Both the position numbers and the translations under genes were made by a program. Of a DNA stretch of 64,000 bases, positions 50,797 through 60,149 are shown piece after piece (within the stretch, counting starts at the first letter, position 1; the number at the start of each line of letters is the position of its first letter). This DNA comes from LZORAL124-50-18 sp051208045. GTDB lineage: Bacteria; Pseudomonadota; Gammaproteobacteria; Pseudomonadales; Oleiphilaceae. The notes below the pieces were generated by a model that did not search any database, was not told the origin of the DNA, and saw nothing but the letters and a program-made list of their open reading frames with translations. The DNA lies in NCBI GenBank assembly GCA_051208045.1, contig JBPJFY010000001.1, forward strand, positions 124,001 to 188,000, read 5' to 3'.

Positions 50797-52177
50797 GTTT
50801 AAGGTTGTGGTTCGATCAGCGCACATCACTCTCTCGCCCACCGTGGGTGTGGTGCTGTTGGTTGCCGGGATGGGGGGGCTCTGGCTGTATTGGTTGGCCG
50901 GTTTTTCCTGGCAAATCAGCAGTGATGATGCGTTGAATTTTGCACGGGGGGTGGAGCGCTTCAGTGTCCTGGAGTTCCGCCCGCACTTTCCTGGTTACCC
51001 CGGTATGATCCTGGGTGCTCGACTGTTTCAATGGGTGGGCGGCGGTGTGTCGGCGGAACAGGCTGTGGTGCTTTGGACCCTGCTGTGCGCACTGCTCATA
51101 CCCGTGATACTGGCCTGGGGGCTGATGATGACGGTGCAGCGAGCTGGTCTGGCGGTCGGGTGTGGCGCCCTGATGTACCTGTCCCCCGTACTGGCAGGGA
51201 TCGCATTGAGTGGGCTCAGTGATGCGCCTGCCCTCCTGTTTTTTTGTTGTGCGTTGTGCGCCTGGTTGAGTCGACGTTTGGGGTGGCTTGGATGGAGCCT
51301 GGGGCTGATGTTGGCGACGCGCCCCGCGTATGCAGTGCTCGCAGTGGGACTTCTGTCGATAGTAATTGCGTGCACCCCAGTGCGGCGGCGGTGGGAAGCC
51401 AGCCGACAGTTGCTTGTTCCTGTTGCATTGCTGGGCGCGGTATCCGCCGCTTTTGTTCTGGCGCACGATGGCGTGGCCTACTTTGCGGAAGGGCTCCGAT
51501 TTACTCAGGGTCACTTTGACATTTGGGGAAACACCTCCGGGTCTGAGGTGGCCCGGTGGCGTATCTGGATGGATCGCCTGGCGCTGGAGCTGGGGTGGGG
51601 CGGGACGCTGCTTACCTTGATCGGTCTGGTGTGTCCGTGGTTGACGCGCAACGTATCGCTTAAAGCCATTTCCGTCGTCATTGCAGGCTATCTGGTCATT
51701 ATGCTGCTCACTCAGAATCCAGAGAGTTTTCGACACATAAGCCCGGTGTTGTTGGTTTCGTTGTGGCTGTTAGTCTGTTCGATGGGCGCTGCGACCTGGG
51801 GGTGGCAAGTGGGGATGTTGATGTTGTGTTTACTGGTCAACCGTTCTCTGCTGTGTTTGGATGCTCCTGCACGGCACTCGCCGGCAGAGGCAGCGATACG
51901 CTATCTGGCGGAGCAAGCGCCCCAATTGAAGCTGGGAACAAACTACCATGTGAATCTGATACGCGAAAAATTGCCTGCGGTGCCGCTGTACGATCTGTAC
52001 TACCCCAGTCACTGGCTCATCCTTCAGCATGATCTACACACAACGGCATTCTGGCGCTTGTCGAGTCAACCGGTGGAGGGTGCCAACGCGCGACTGTTGC
52101 AATTTTTCCCGTCAAGATTTCCTACGGAACGTGCGTTGTACCTGTATCGCTATGAACCGGCGAAATTGCCAGAGTGA
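50795..52177 (+). CDS. Polytopic GT39/PMT-like glycosyltransferase
   Basis: About 461 residues with roughly ten transmembrane helices and a soluble C-terminal part. The first loop carries SSDDALNFARG followed by FRPHFPGYPGMILGARLF, the layout of GT-C enzymes (acidic pair in the first periplasmic loop) that use polyprenyl-phosphate sugars; a tail domain (from about 370) ends KLPE. No acceptor can be predicted. The start is uncertain: the ATG at 50795 lies in the Fur-like box with no clear ribosome site, and the GTG at 50807 is an alternative. Convergent with the large kinase gene. Confidence 0.6.
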   Translation: MFKVVVRSAHITLSPTVGVVLLVAGMGGLWLYWLAGFSWQISSDDALNFARGVERFSVLEFRPHFPGYPGMILGARLFQWVGGGVSAEQAVVLWTLLCALLIPVILAWGLMMTVQRAGLAVGCGALMYLSPVLAGIALSGLSDAPALLFFCCALCAWLSRRLGWLGWSLGLMLATRPAYAVLAVGLLSIVIACTPVRRRWEASRQLLVPVALLGAVSAAFVLAHDGVAYFAEGLRFTQGHFDIWGNTSGSEVARWRIWMDRLALELGWGGTLLTLIGLVCPWLTRNVSLKAISVVIAGYLVIMLLTQNPESFRHISPVLLVSLWLLVCSMGAATWGWQVGMLMLCLLVNRSLLCLDAPARHSPAEAAIRYLAEQAPQLKLGTNYHVNLIREKLPAVPLYDLYYPSHWLILQHDLHTTAFWRLSSQPVEGANARLLQFFPSRFPTERALYLYRYEPAKLPE

Positions 52178-52194
52178 CGGATCATGTTGAAGGG

Positions 52195-55100
52195 CTAGTT
52201 TGACGGGTAGGTGTCTATCACGTGTTGGGCATCCGACAGCAGATCAGCGAGCAGGTCAGCATAGCGGTCGGCCTGATGCTCTTTAATGGCCATATCCAGT
52301 GCCTTGCCTTTTTCGGTCAATTGGGGGTAGCCCAATGAGCCGCCAATCCCTTTGATCTGGTGCGCGACCTTGCGCACCTCATCCCAGGCGTCGTTGTCGG
52401 CGTGAGTCTGCATCTGTGAGATTCGGTCAGGTAACCCGCGTACGAACTGTTCGATGATCGGTTTCAGCTCGTCGTCTTCACCCTCACCTTCCTCTATGGC
52501 CTGAACTGCTTGCGACGTTCTGGCTTTCGGGAGGTACTTTGCCAGTACTTCATAGAGTTTTTTACGATCCACTGGCTTGCTCACAATGCCATCACTTCCC
52601 GCGCTGGCGAGTTCGTCCAGGTCGTCCTTGGAGTCGCTGGCGGTAAACGAATAGATAGGGCGCGTGTATCCGGTCTGGCGCAGCATGCGGATGGCCTCCG
52701 GCCCTTCCATCAGCGGCATGTGGTGATCCATGAGAATGAGATCCATGGGCTCCTGCAAGGCTTGTTGAACGGCTTCCTGGCCATTGTTGGCAATGGCGAC
52801 TTTTACACCGGTTTTGGTGAGGTAGCGGCGAATCAGCATCTGATTGTCCCGGTTGTCCTCCGCAACCAGTACTTTACCTTCAAACTGCGGGAAGTCCGGC
52901 ACTTCGCCGGCCTCTTCAAGGTAGTAGCACAGCGTGTCATAAAAACGATGCTTGTCCACCGGCTTTGCCAGGCAATCATTACAGCCAGCATCTTTGTAGT
53001 CACGTATGTCTTCGGCCATGATATTGGCAGTTAAGGCCACAATAGGCACGTTGTTACCGGATTTCCGCAGGGCCAGCGTGGCATCTCGTCCATCCATGAC
53101 GGGCATCTGAATATCCATCAAAATCAGGTCAAAGGCCTCGGTGGTGGCCGCCTTTAATGCTTCAGCACCATTGATGACGACCTTGATATCGGCGCCGGTT
53201 TTTCTCACGAGCATCTCGATGAGTTTGCGATTCACTTCGTTGTCTTCCGCATACAAAATGCGGCCACGTAGTTTGGGCGCTTTCACTGTCTGCATCGCTA
53301 CGTGGCTTCGGTTCAATTCACTGCCGTCCTGAATAAAGGTCACACTGGTGAGCGGGCCGGTGGCAACACTGACCTCAAACTCGCTGCCTTGTCCGTAAGT
53401 ACTGGTGGCCCGAATGGTGCCCCCGAGCAATTCTGCCAGTCGTTTGGAGATATTCAACCCCAATCCGGTGCCTCCGTATTGGCGGGCGGTGGAGGCATCT
53501 GCCTGGGCGAAGGGGTCAAACAGACGCGACATATGTTCCGGCTTGAGGCCAATGCCGGTGTCTACGACCCGAAGATACAGCATTTCATTGTCCCGGTCAC
53601 AGCGAACATTCACGCGGATGCTGCCTCGCTCGGTAAATTTTAACGCGTTGCCGCACAGGTTGATTAAAATCTGTTTCAGGCGGGTGGGATCGGTGCTGAT
53701 TTTGTCCGGTAACGGGAAGTCGTATTGTACATTAAACTCCAGCCCTTTCTCCTGTGCGCGGATGTGGAAGTACGATTTAATTTCACTCAACAATTCCACC
53801 AGCGAGATGGGCAGGACCTCGACTTCCAGTTTATTGGCATCAATTTTTGAGTGGTCCAGAATGTCGTTGATCAGCTCCAGCAAGTGCTTGCCACTCTTGA
53901 TCACGGTGTCGATGGCATTGTCACGCTCGTCGGGCTGAAGCGTATCGTCCTGCATGGATTCACTGTACCCGATGATGGCGGTGAGCGGTGTTCGAATTTC
54001 GTGGCTCATATTGGCCAGGAACTGGGTTTTTGCCTGTGCAGACGCTTCGGCCACTTTTCTCTGCAGCCGGTCTTGCTCCCTTTCGCGCGCGATCTGTTCT
54101 TTTTCCTTTTCTTCCGTGATATCGACGAACGAACCTTCAATGACGGTGGGTGCATCCTCTTCTGTCACGACACGCAATGAAGAGATGGCCCACCGAATTT
54201 CGCCGTTACGCAGATAACTCGCCTCCATGTTCTGAACAATGTTGCCGGCCTCCAGTTGCTTGATCACCGCGTTTACCAGTTCCGGTTTCTGATAGCAGGC
54301 CTGAAGCGCATCCGTCACAGACTTTTGCATGTGCACCAGGCTGCCGTAACCCAGCATGGAAACCATCGCCGGATTAGCGTCGGTAAAACGGCGATTCAAA
54401 GAGATCTGAAAGATACCTTCCACCGCATTGTCAAAGAGGGATTGATAGCGCTGCAAATGTTTCATGGCCAGATTATTGGCCTCCAGGGCTTTGTTCTGTG
54501 CGATTTTGATGCGATCGGACAGCGCGAAAGACAGCAACAAAATCTGGCAGATGATGCCCAGCTGGGGGGCATTCCAGGTCACCAGGTTAAAAGGAATCTG
54601 ACCGGAAACCGCCAGCGCATAGAGGGTGAGACCGCTGAAGTTGAATAGCCAGGCGGTCACGAAAATGCCGCTCCCAGGCAACTTGCGCTTCATCGCAAAC
54701 AGGCCGAAACCACAGACGGCCAGTGTGTTAAAAATCGTACCGATTACTGCCCACTGGGCACTGGTGGAGGGATCGGCAAAAAAGGAAATGGCGGCAGAAG
54801 AGGCGCTGATGTAGGCAAAGATTCTTATCAACCAGTCCAGATTCTCACTGGTCTCCTGAGCATTGAGAAAGTACCGGGACATGATAAAGGCAAAATAAAA
54901 GGTGACCCAGACATAAAATGCCAGATACTTTTTGTGCAGAAACTCCGGGACTTCTCCGGCAATTTGAAGGCCGTAAATGCGTTCACACAATAAGGCAATG
55001 AAGTAGAATGCAATGTAGAGCACATAGTAGTAATAGGCTTTCTCGCGTACGGAAATGTAAATGAACGTGTTGTAGGCGACCATCACCAGCGTGGCCCCGA

Positions 55101-55848
55101 GACATAGGGCGTAGAACATCGTCACCAGATTAAACCGTTCGGCCATGCCCTTGGCAGAGTAAATGTTGATGGGCAGGTGCATCGCGTGGCCGCTGCTGAG
55201 TTCCGCAACCAGCATGACGGGGTGGTTCGGTTCCAGTGTGAGCTCGAAAACGCGAGATGGGTACATGATATCGCGCTCTGAAAGCGGCGTTTCATAACCT
55301 GCGTAGTACTTTTTGATGACTTGTCCGAGGGAATCGTCCGGGAGCAGTTCAACGAGATACACGGTTGCGTCGTCCAGCAGGGGTGTATTCACCTCGAACC
55401 AGTATTTTGCGTCCTTCTGCCCGCCTTTGTAGACCATGGGAATCTTCACCCAGATGTGACTGTCTGTGTAGCCAAAGCTCAGGGTGCCGTGATCCAACCG
55501 GTTAAAGGATTTTTCATGCTTATTGCTGAGAATGTCGTCGATGGTGGCTTTGCCGGAGGTATCCTCCCAGTAGCGAATCTGCTGATCGACTCCATAGGCG
55601 TGGGAGTCGTCGTACAGCTCCAAAATGCGATCCCGTTGCTGTGTCTGTAGGTGTTCGGGCATGGCCACGGAGCGTTTCCAGCCCTCATCATCCGATGCAC
55701 TTAGGGACGACGGTGTCAGCAATAAGGTGGTCGAGGATAAAAGCAGGACGCACAGAGCCACAACGCGCCTGAAACAGGTGTGCCGAAGCATTGCCATGAC
55801 AAAACAGGCAAAGAAATCCCGGGTTCCACTGCTGACCAACCGGGGCAT
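52195..55848 (-). CDS. Hybrid sensor kinase 7TMR-DISM, PAS, HisKA, HATPase, two REC, Hpt
   Basis: 1217 residues. Signal/anchor helix (about 28-48); periplasmic 7TMR-DISMED2 domain (about 75-225); seven transmembrane helices (about 235-445); a PAS domain (about 460-580); HisKA with MSHEIRTPL (H616); HATPase (LCGNALKFTERG, DTGIGL, GTGLGLNISKRLAELLGG); two receivers with phospho-Asp D912 and D1041 (both in LILMD); and an Hpt domain with the phospho-His H1163 in AHQIKGIGGSLG. It has a complete internal phosphorelay, so the final target is a separate response regulator not identified here. Ligands of 7TMR-DISMED2 domains are thought to be carbohydrate-like. The start is uncertain; the ATG at 55797 is also possible. 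Confidence 0.9.
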   Translation of the reverse strand: MPRLVSSGTRDFFACFVMAMLRHTCFRRVVALCVLLLSSTTLLLTPSSLSASDDEGWKRSVAMPEHLQTQQRDRILELYDDSHAYGVDQQIRYWEDTSGKATIDDILSNKHEKSFNRLDHGTLSFGYTDSHIWVKIPMVYKGGQKDAKYWFEVNTPLLDDATVYLVELLPDDSLGQVIKKYYAGYETPLSERDIMYPSRVFELTLEPNHPVMLVAELSSGHAMHLPINIYSAKGMAERFNLVTMFYALCLGATLVMVAYNTFIYISVREKAYYYYVLYIAFYFIALLCERIYGLQIAGEVPEFLHKKYLAFYVWVTFYFAFIMSRYFLNAQETSENLDWLIRIFAYISASSAAISFFADPSTSAQWAVIGTIFNTLAVCGFGLFAMKRKLPGSGIFVTAWLFNFSGLTLYALAVSGQIPFNLVTWNAPQLGIICQILLLSFALSDRIKIAQNKALEANNLAMKHLQRYQSLFDNAVEGIFQISLNRRFTDANPAMVSMLGYGSLVHMQKSVTDALQACYQKPELVNAVIKQLEAGNIVQNMEASYLRNGEIRWAISSLRVVTEEDAPTVIEGSFVDITEEKEKEQIAREREQDRLQRKVAEASAQAKTQFLANMSHEIRTPLTAIIGYSESMQDDTLQPDERDNAIDTVIKSGKHLLELINDILDHSKIDANKLEVEVLPISLVELLSEIKSYFHIRAQEKGLEFNVQYDFPLPDKISTDPTRLKQILINLCGNALKFTERGSIRVNVRCDRDNEMLYLRVVDTGIGLKPEHMSRLFDPFAQADASTARQYGGTGLGLNISKRLAELLGGTIRATSTYGQGSEFEVSVATGPLTSVTFIQDGSELNRSHVAMQTVKAPKLRGRILYAEDNEVNRKLIEMLVRKTGADIKVVINGAEALKAATTEAFDLILMDIQMPVMDGRDATLALRKSGNNVPIVALTANIMAEDIRDYKDAGCNDCLAKPVDKHRFYDTLCYYLEEAGEVPDFPQFEGKVLVAEDNRDNQMLIRRYLTKTGVKVAIANNGQEAVQQALQEPMDLILMDHHMPLMEGPEAIRMLRQTGYTRPIYSFTASDSKDDLDELASAGSDGIVSKPVDRKKLYEVLAKYLPKARTSQAVQAIEEGEGEDDELKPIIEQFVRGLPDRISQMQTHADNDAWDEVRKVAHQIKGIGGSLGYPQLTEKGKALDMAIKEHQADRYADLLADLLSDAQHVIDTYPSN

Positions 55849-56034
55849 GATATTATTTTCTCGTCAAAGCGTAATCTCTGTTAACTCCGCGTTTATTTTT
55901 GATTCGAATTATTGAGTTAGATGCGGAGTGTGGTCACTCACTCTAAGCATAGCGCTTTTTGACCGAATTGCCTCTGCGATTTTCGTCGAGTATTCCCGGC
56001 CATCCATGGCGCTTGGGGAGAGGGTGGTGTGCCG

Positions 56035-56925
56035 TTACTGTCGGCCAAGAATCTGAATAATGCTGGAAAAATCCCGCTTACCCTGTCCGTTATGCGCATG
56101 CATCTCATACAGGCTCTTGGCGAGTGCGCCCAGAGGGGTGCTGGCGTGGGATTTGAGGGCGGCTTCCATGGCCAGTCCCAGATCTTTGTTCATGAGATCG
56201 ACCATGAATCCCCCTTGGTAGTCATTGGATGCTGGTGCCTTCTCCATCACACCCGGATACGGATTGTACAACTCCAGTGACCAGTTCTTGCCGGAGCTGT
56301 TCAGCATGATTTCGGATAACACCTTGGGATCCAATCCATTCTGAACGCCCAGATTAAGCGCTTCCGACGTGCCAATCATGTGAATTGCGAGCAGCATATT
56401 GTTCGCAATTTTCGCCACCTGACCTGCACCACTGGGCCCGGCGTGAAACAGCTTTTTCCCCATCGCCTCAAACACCGGGCGGGCGCGCTCCATGGCCGCC
56501 ACATCACCGCCGGTGATGAAGGTAAGCGTTCCCGCGGCAGCACCCGCGGTACCTCCAGAGACCGGCGCATCCAGCATAGTCAGTCCTTTTTCGTGCGCCG
56601 CACTGGCGACCTTGCGGGCGGACTCCGGGGAAATGGTGCTGCAATCGATGATCAGCGGGGCGTGTTTGAGCTGCGCAATAATGCCGTTTTCGCCCAGATA
56701 AAGCGACTCGACGTGCTGCCCGGAGGGGAGCATCGTGATGACCAGATCCACTCCTGTGATGGCGGTGTTCACGTCCGCCGCTGCCGTCGCGCCCGCCACC
56801 GCCAGCTCCTGAACCGGTGCTTCCACCAGATCGAAGACGGTAAGCGTAAAGCCCTGTTTAACCAGGTTCAGTGCCATGGGTTTGCCCATGTTGCCCAGGC
56901 CGATAAAGCCAATTGATTTGATCAT
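56035..56925 (-). CDS. mmsB: 3-hydroxyisobutyrate dehydrogenase
   Basis: NAD-dependent oxidation of 3-hydroxyisobutyrate to methylmalonate semialdehyde in valine catabolism. 296 residues; the N-terminal Rossmann motif GFIGLGNMGKPMALNLVKQG, the substrate loop DAPVSGGTAGAAAGTLTFITGG, and the catalytic lysine in GAGQVAKIANN are intact. AAGAAGGAG precedes the ATG. Last gene of the valine operon. Confidence 0.94.
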   Translation of the reverse strand: MIKSIGFIGLGNMGKPMALNLVKQGFTLTVFDLVEAPVQELAVAGATAAADVNTAITGVDLVITMLPSGQHVESLYLGENGIIAQLKHAPLIIDCSTISPESARKVASAAHEKGLTMLDAPVSGGTAGAAAGTLTFITGGDVAAMERARPVFEAMGKKLFHAGPSGAGQVAKIANNMLLAIHMIGTSEALNLGVQNGLDPKVLSEIMLNSSGKNWSLELYNPYPGVMEKAPASNDYQGGFMVDLMNKDLGLAMEAALKSHASTPLGALAKSLYEMHAHNGQGKRDFSSIIQILGRQ

Positions 56926-56968
56926 GCTGCGCTCCTTCTTGTTTCAGGCCCGGTTATCTCAGGCCTGG

Positions 56969-58129
56969 TTATCTCAGACTCACTGGTTTGCCGATCCCTT
57001 TCATCGGAGACGTGCCCTCCGGCCAGGGGTATGTGAAGTGCCCGTCAATCCACTGTTTGGGTACCTTGCTGACCGAGGCGTGCCGCCATTGAGGCGTGCC
57101 ATCCTTGTCGATCAAAAGCGCACGTACACCCTCCTGAAAATCGCCGCGCACCACGCAGTTCATTGCCATGTTCAGTTCCGCGTGAAACACCTCGGACAGC
57201 CGGAGTTTCTTGCCCCGATGCAGCTGTTCATACACCAGCCAGATGGAGGTGGGGCAGCCGGTTACAAAGTTCTTCTGTCCACGAACGAGCCAGGGATCTG
57301 TGGTGTTCAATCCTTCAATGGCCTGCGTGGTTTCGATCAAATTGTCATAGCTCACCAGCTGGTCAATGGTGCTCAAATGGGGTTCTACTTGCGGGTCGGG
57401 AAGTTGATCGACCGCGGGTTGCTCAAAACGCGTTTTGATTAATGTGGTCAGCTCGGCTTTGTCCACATCGGGCTTGCCAGTCCAGCTGTGTTTCGTCAAG
57501 GCTTCTTCCAACGCTTGTTTCTGCGCGGAAGGGACAAAGTGGTTCGCCAGTCGCGTAAACAATGCATCGGCGGCATTGATGCTGCTTCCCGTGAGGCCCA
57601 GATACAAGCCGGTTTTTCCCGGCATGCGATTGAGAAACCAGGTACCGCCCACATCCGGGAACAATCCGATGTTGATTTCCGGCATGGCCATGCGTGTGGT
57701 TTCGGTGACAATGCGATGGCTGCACCCCTGCATCAAGCCCATACCACCGCCCATGACAATACCGGTGCCCCAGCATAAGATCGGTTTGGGGTAGGTGTGA
57801 ATCAAATAGTCCAGCTGATATTCCCGACTGAAAAAATCCAGTGCGTAAGGATTGGGGCCTTCCGGCGCCTGCTTCATGGCATGGTACAAATCGACAATGT
57901 CTCCACCGGCACAAAAAGCGCGGTCGCCTTCTCCTTCCAGCCAGATCACGCTGATGTTTGGGTCATTGGCCCACTGATGCAGTGTGTCCGTCAACGGGCC
58001 AATCATGCTGAGCGCCAGTGCATTCAGCGACTTTGGCGCACTCAGGGTAATTTTACCGATGGCGCTGCCGTTGGCGGTCGCCAGCGTCTGGCATTGGATA
58101 GGAACCGGTGTGGCACTGGGCTGAGACAT
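56969..58129 (-). CDS. 3-hydroxyisobutyryl-CoA hydrolase
   Basis: 386-residue crotonase-superfamily enzyme that frees 3-hydroxyisobutyrate from CoA. The length (longer than the roughly 260 residues of plain hydratases) and motifs FCAGGDIVDLYHAMKQAP, GIVMGGGMGLMQGCSHRIVTE, and MPEINIGLFPDVGGTWFLNRMPG are those of HIBYL-CoA hydrolases. It follows the enoyl-CoA hydratase gene after 16 bases and precedes mmsB, which fits the pathway order. Confidence 0.92.
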   Translation of the reverse strand: MSQPSATPVPIQCQTLATANGSAIGKITLSAPKSLNALALSMIGPLTDTLHQWANDPNISVIWLEGEGDRAFCAGGDIVDLYHAMKQAPEGPNPYALDFFSREYQLDYLIHTYPKPILCWGTGIVMGGGMGLMQGCSHRIVTETTRMAMPEINIGLFPDVGGTWFLNRMPGKTGLYLGLTGSSINAADALFTRLANHFVPSAQKQALEEALTKHSWTGKPDVDKAELTTLIKTRFEQPAVDQLPDPQVEPHLSTIDQLVSYDNLIETTQAIEGLNTTDPWLVRGQKNFVTGCPTSIWLVYEQLHRGKKLRLSEVFHAELNMAMNCVVRGDFQEGVRALLIDKDGTPQWRHASVSKVPKQWIDGHFTYPWPEGTSPMKGIGKPVSLR

Positions 58130-58145
58130 ACGTCACCTGTCGCGT

Positions 58146-58940
58146 TTACTGGTTTTTCCACTGAGCCGCACGTTTTTCCAAAAACGCATTGACCCCTTCT
58201 TTCTGGTCTTCGGTATCGAACAAGTCCACGAAGTACTCCCGCTCCACCGGTAACGCCTGTGCAAGCGGGTTGGTGCGAGCAGACATGATCAGCTTCTTGC
58301 ACAGAGAAACACTGGAGGGGCTTTGCCTGGCGACTTTCTCAGCCAGGGCCAGTGCCGATTGGGCCGCTTCGCCGGTAGCCACCTGTTCTTCCGCCAGGCC
58401 GATCTGTACCGCCGTTTCTGCGTTGATCCGCTCCCCGCACAGGATCATTCGTTTGGCCCAGCCTTCGCCCACCAGCCAGGGGAGGTTTTGTGTGCCTCCG
58501 GCACAGGGAAGCAGGCCGACCGTGGCTTCCGGTAAGGCAAGTTGCGACTGTGCCTCCACAATGCGGATGTCGCAGGCCAGCGCGCACTCCAGGCCACCAC
58601 CCATGGCGTAGCCGTTAATCGCCGCTATGCTGACGCCGCGAAACTGGCTGAGTGCTTCAAACGCTTCGCCAAAGATGCGCGCCATTTTGCGTGCGCGCGC
58701 TCTGTCACCATCGGCAAACAAGTTGAGGTCCGCACCCGCGGAAAAAAACTTACTCCCCTGGCCCGTGATCACCAGCGCGTATATGGCCTTATCCGCGTTG
58801 AGGTTTTCGATGACCTGTTTCAACGCCGGCAGGCTTTCCTCATCCCAGGTATTGGCGGGCGGGTTGTTGATGGTGATAAGTGCCGTATGCGCCCGAATGT
58901 CCACGTGGAGTTTGTCGGTGCCGGTCTCTAACGTTGCCAT
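58146..58940 (-). CDS. Enoyl-CoA hydratase (methacrylyl-CoA)
   Basis: 264-residue crotonase. ALITINNPPANTW, FFSAGADLNLFADGD, AINGYAMGGGLECALACDIR and ALPEATVGLLPCAGGTQNLP outline the oxyanion-hole glycines and the catalytic glutamate region. In this operon the expected reaction is hydration of methacrylyl-CoA to 3-hydroxyisobutyryl-CoA. It lies between the acyl-CoA dehydrogenase and hydrolase genes. Confidence 0.9.
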   Translation of the reverse strand: MATLETGTDKLHVDIRAHTALITINNPPANTWDEESLPALKQVIENLNADKAIYALVITGQGSKFFSAGADLNLFADGDRARARKMARIFGEAFEALSQFRGVSIAAINGYAMGGGLECALACDIRIVEAQSQLALPEATVGLLPCAGGTQNLPWLVGEGWAKRMILCGERINAETAVQIGLAEEQVATGEAAQSALALAEKVARQSPSSVSLCKKLIMSARTNPLAQALPVEREYFVDLFDTEDQKEGVNAFLEKRAAQWKNQ

Positions 58941-58959
58941 AGTGATTTCCTGTTGTCTG

Positions 58960-60120
58960 TTAGCGAATCGTGTCGACCGCGCCTTCCATCAGCAGACGCC
59001 GGGCGATGATCACGCGCATAATTTCGTTGGTGCCTTCCAGTATCTGGTGCACGCGCACGTCCCTGACGTGGCGTTCCAGTGGGAAGTCATTCAAATACCC
59101 GTAGCCGCCATGCAACTGCAGGGCTTCGTTACATACCTGAAAGCCGACATCAGTGGCAAATCGCTTGGCCATGGCGGAATAGGTGGTTGCATCCGGGTCC
59201 TGGTGATCCAGTTTCCAGGCAGCGAGGTGCACCATCTGTCGTGCTGCGACCAGTTCCGTGGCCATGTCCGCCAGCTTGAATTGCAGTGCCTGTAAGGCGG
59301 CCAGTGGTTTACCGAATTGCTGACGTTCGTGCAGATACTTCTGTGCCTGGAACAGTGCCGCCTGAGCGGTTCCCAGGGAGCAGGTGGCGATGTTAATGCG
59401 GCCCCCATCCAGCCCTTTCATGGCGATTTTGAACCCCATTCCTTCGTCGCCGACGCGTTGGGAGGCCGGGATGACCACATGATCAAACGTGATGGCACAG
59501 GTCGGCTGGCAGTTCCAACCCATTTTCTTTTCCGGCTTGCCGAAGCTGACGCCCTCTGCGTCGGCGGGAATGACAAAGCAGGAAATGCCGCCCGCACCCT
59601 CCCCACCGGAGCGGGCCATGACGACGAGCAAGTCCGATGCACCGGCGCCGGAAATAAACATCTTTCCGCCATTGATGACATAATGATCCCCGTCCAAACG
59701 CGCGGTTGTTTTCAACGACGCCGCATCCGAGCCTGCCCCTGGCTCTGTCAGGCAATAGGATGCCAGGAGTTCTCCTGTGACCAGTTTGGGGCACCATTGG
59801 GCTTTCAGCGTTTCGCTGCCAAATTCCGCAATCATCCACGTGGCCATGTTGTGGATCGTGATGAATGCGGTGGTCGCGGTACACCCGCGTGACAGCTCCT
59901 CCAAAATGATGCTGGCATCCAGTCGACCCAGCCCCATCCCGCCCAGTGCTTCGGGAATATACAGGCTGCAAAATCCCATTTCTGCCATGCGCTTGATGAC
60001 GTCCAGAGGGAAGTGGGATTCGCGGTCCCACGCTGCTGCGTTCGGGGCCAGCTCTTTATCGCTAAAAGCCTTTGCCGTGCGTTGATAGGCCAACTGTTCG
60101 TCGGATAAAGCAAAATCCAT
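58960..60120 (-). CDS. Acyl-CoA dehydrogenase, probably isobutyryl-CoA specific
   Basis: 386-residue FAD enzyme. FALSDEQLAYQRTAKAF at the N-terminus, CLTEPGAGSDAASLKT, YVINGGKMFISGAGASDLL, GGYGYLNDFPLERHVRDVRVHQILEGTNEIMR near the C-terminus. By operon context it converts isobutyryl-CoA to methacrylyl-CoA; short-branched or medium-chain substrates are possible. The gene sits between mmsA and the hydratase. Confidence 0.92.
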   Translation of the reverse strand: MDFALSDEQLAYQRTAKAFSDKELAPNAAAWDRESHFPLDVIKRMAEMGFCSLYIPEALGGMGLGRLDASIILEELSRGCTATTAFITIHNMATWMIAEFGSETLKAQWCPKLVTGELLASYCLTEPGAGSDAASLKTTARLDGDHYVINGGKMFISGAGASDLLVVMARSGGEGAGGISCFVIPADAEGVSFGKPEKKMGWNCQPTCAITFDHVVIPASQRVGDEGMGFKIAMKGLDGGRINIATCSLGTAQAALFQAQKYLHERQQFGKPLAALQALQFKLADMATELVAARQMVHLAAWKLDHQDPDATTYSAMAKRFATDVGFQVCNEALQLHGGYGYLNDFPLERHVRDVRVHQILEGTNEIMRVIIARRLLMEGAVDTIR

Positions 60121-60149
60121 GGGGTTACACTCTCTCTTTCAGCGTCCGA

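Noticed and set aside
50816..51736. 306-codon frame antisense to the glycosyltransferase-like gene
   Set aside because: Gln/Pro/His-rich shadow of a GC-rich membrane-protein gene; no ribosome site or family resemblance.
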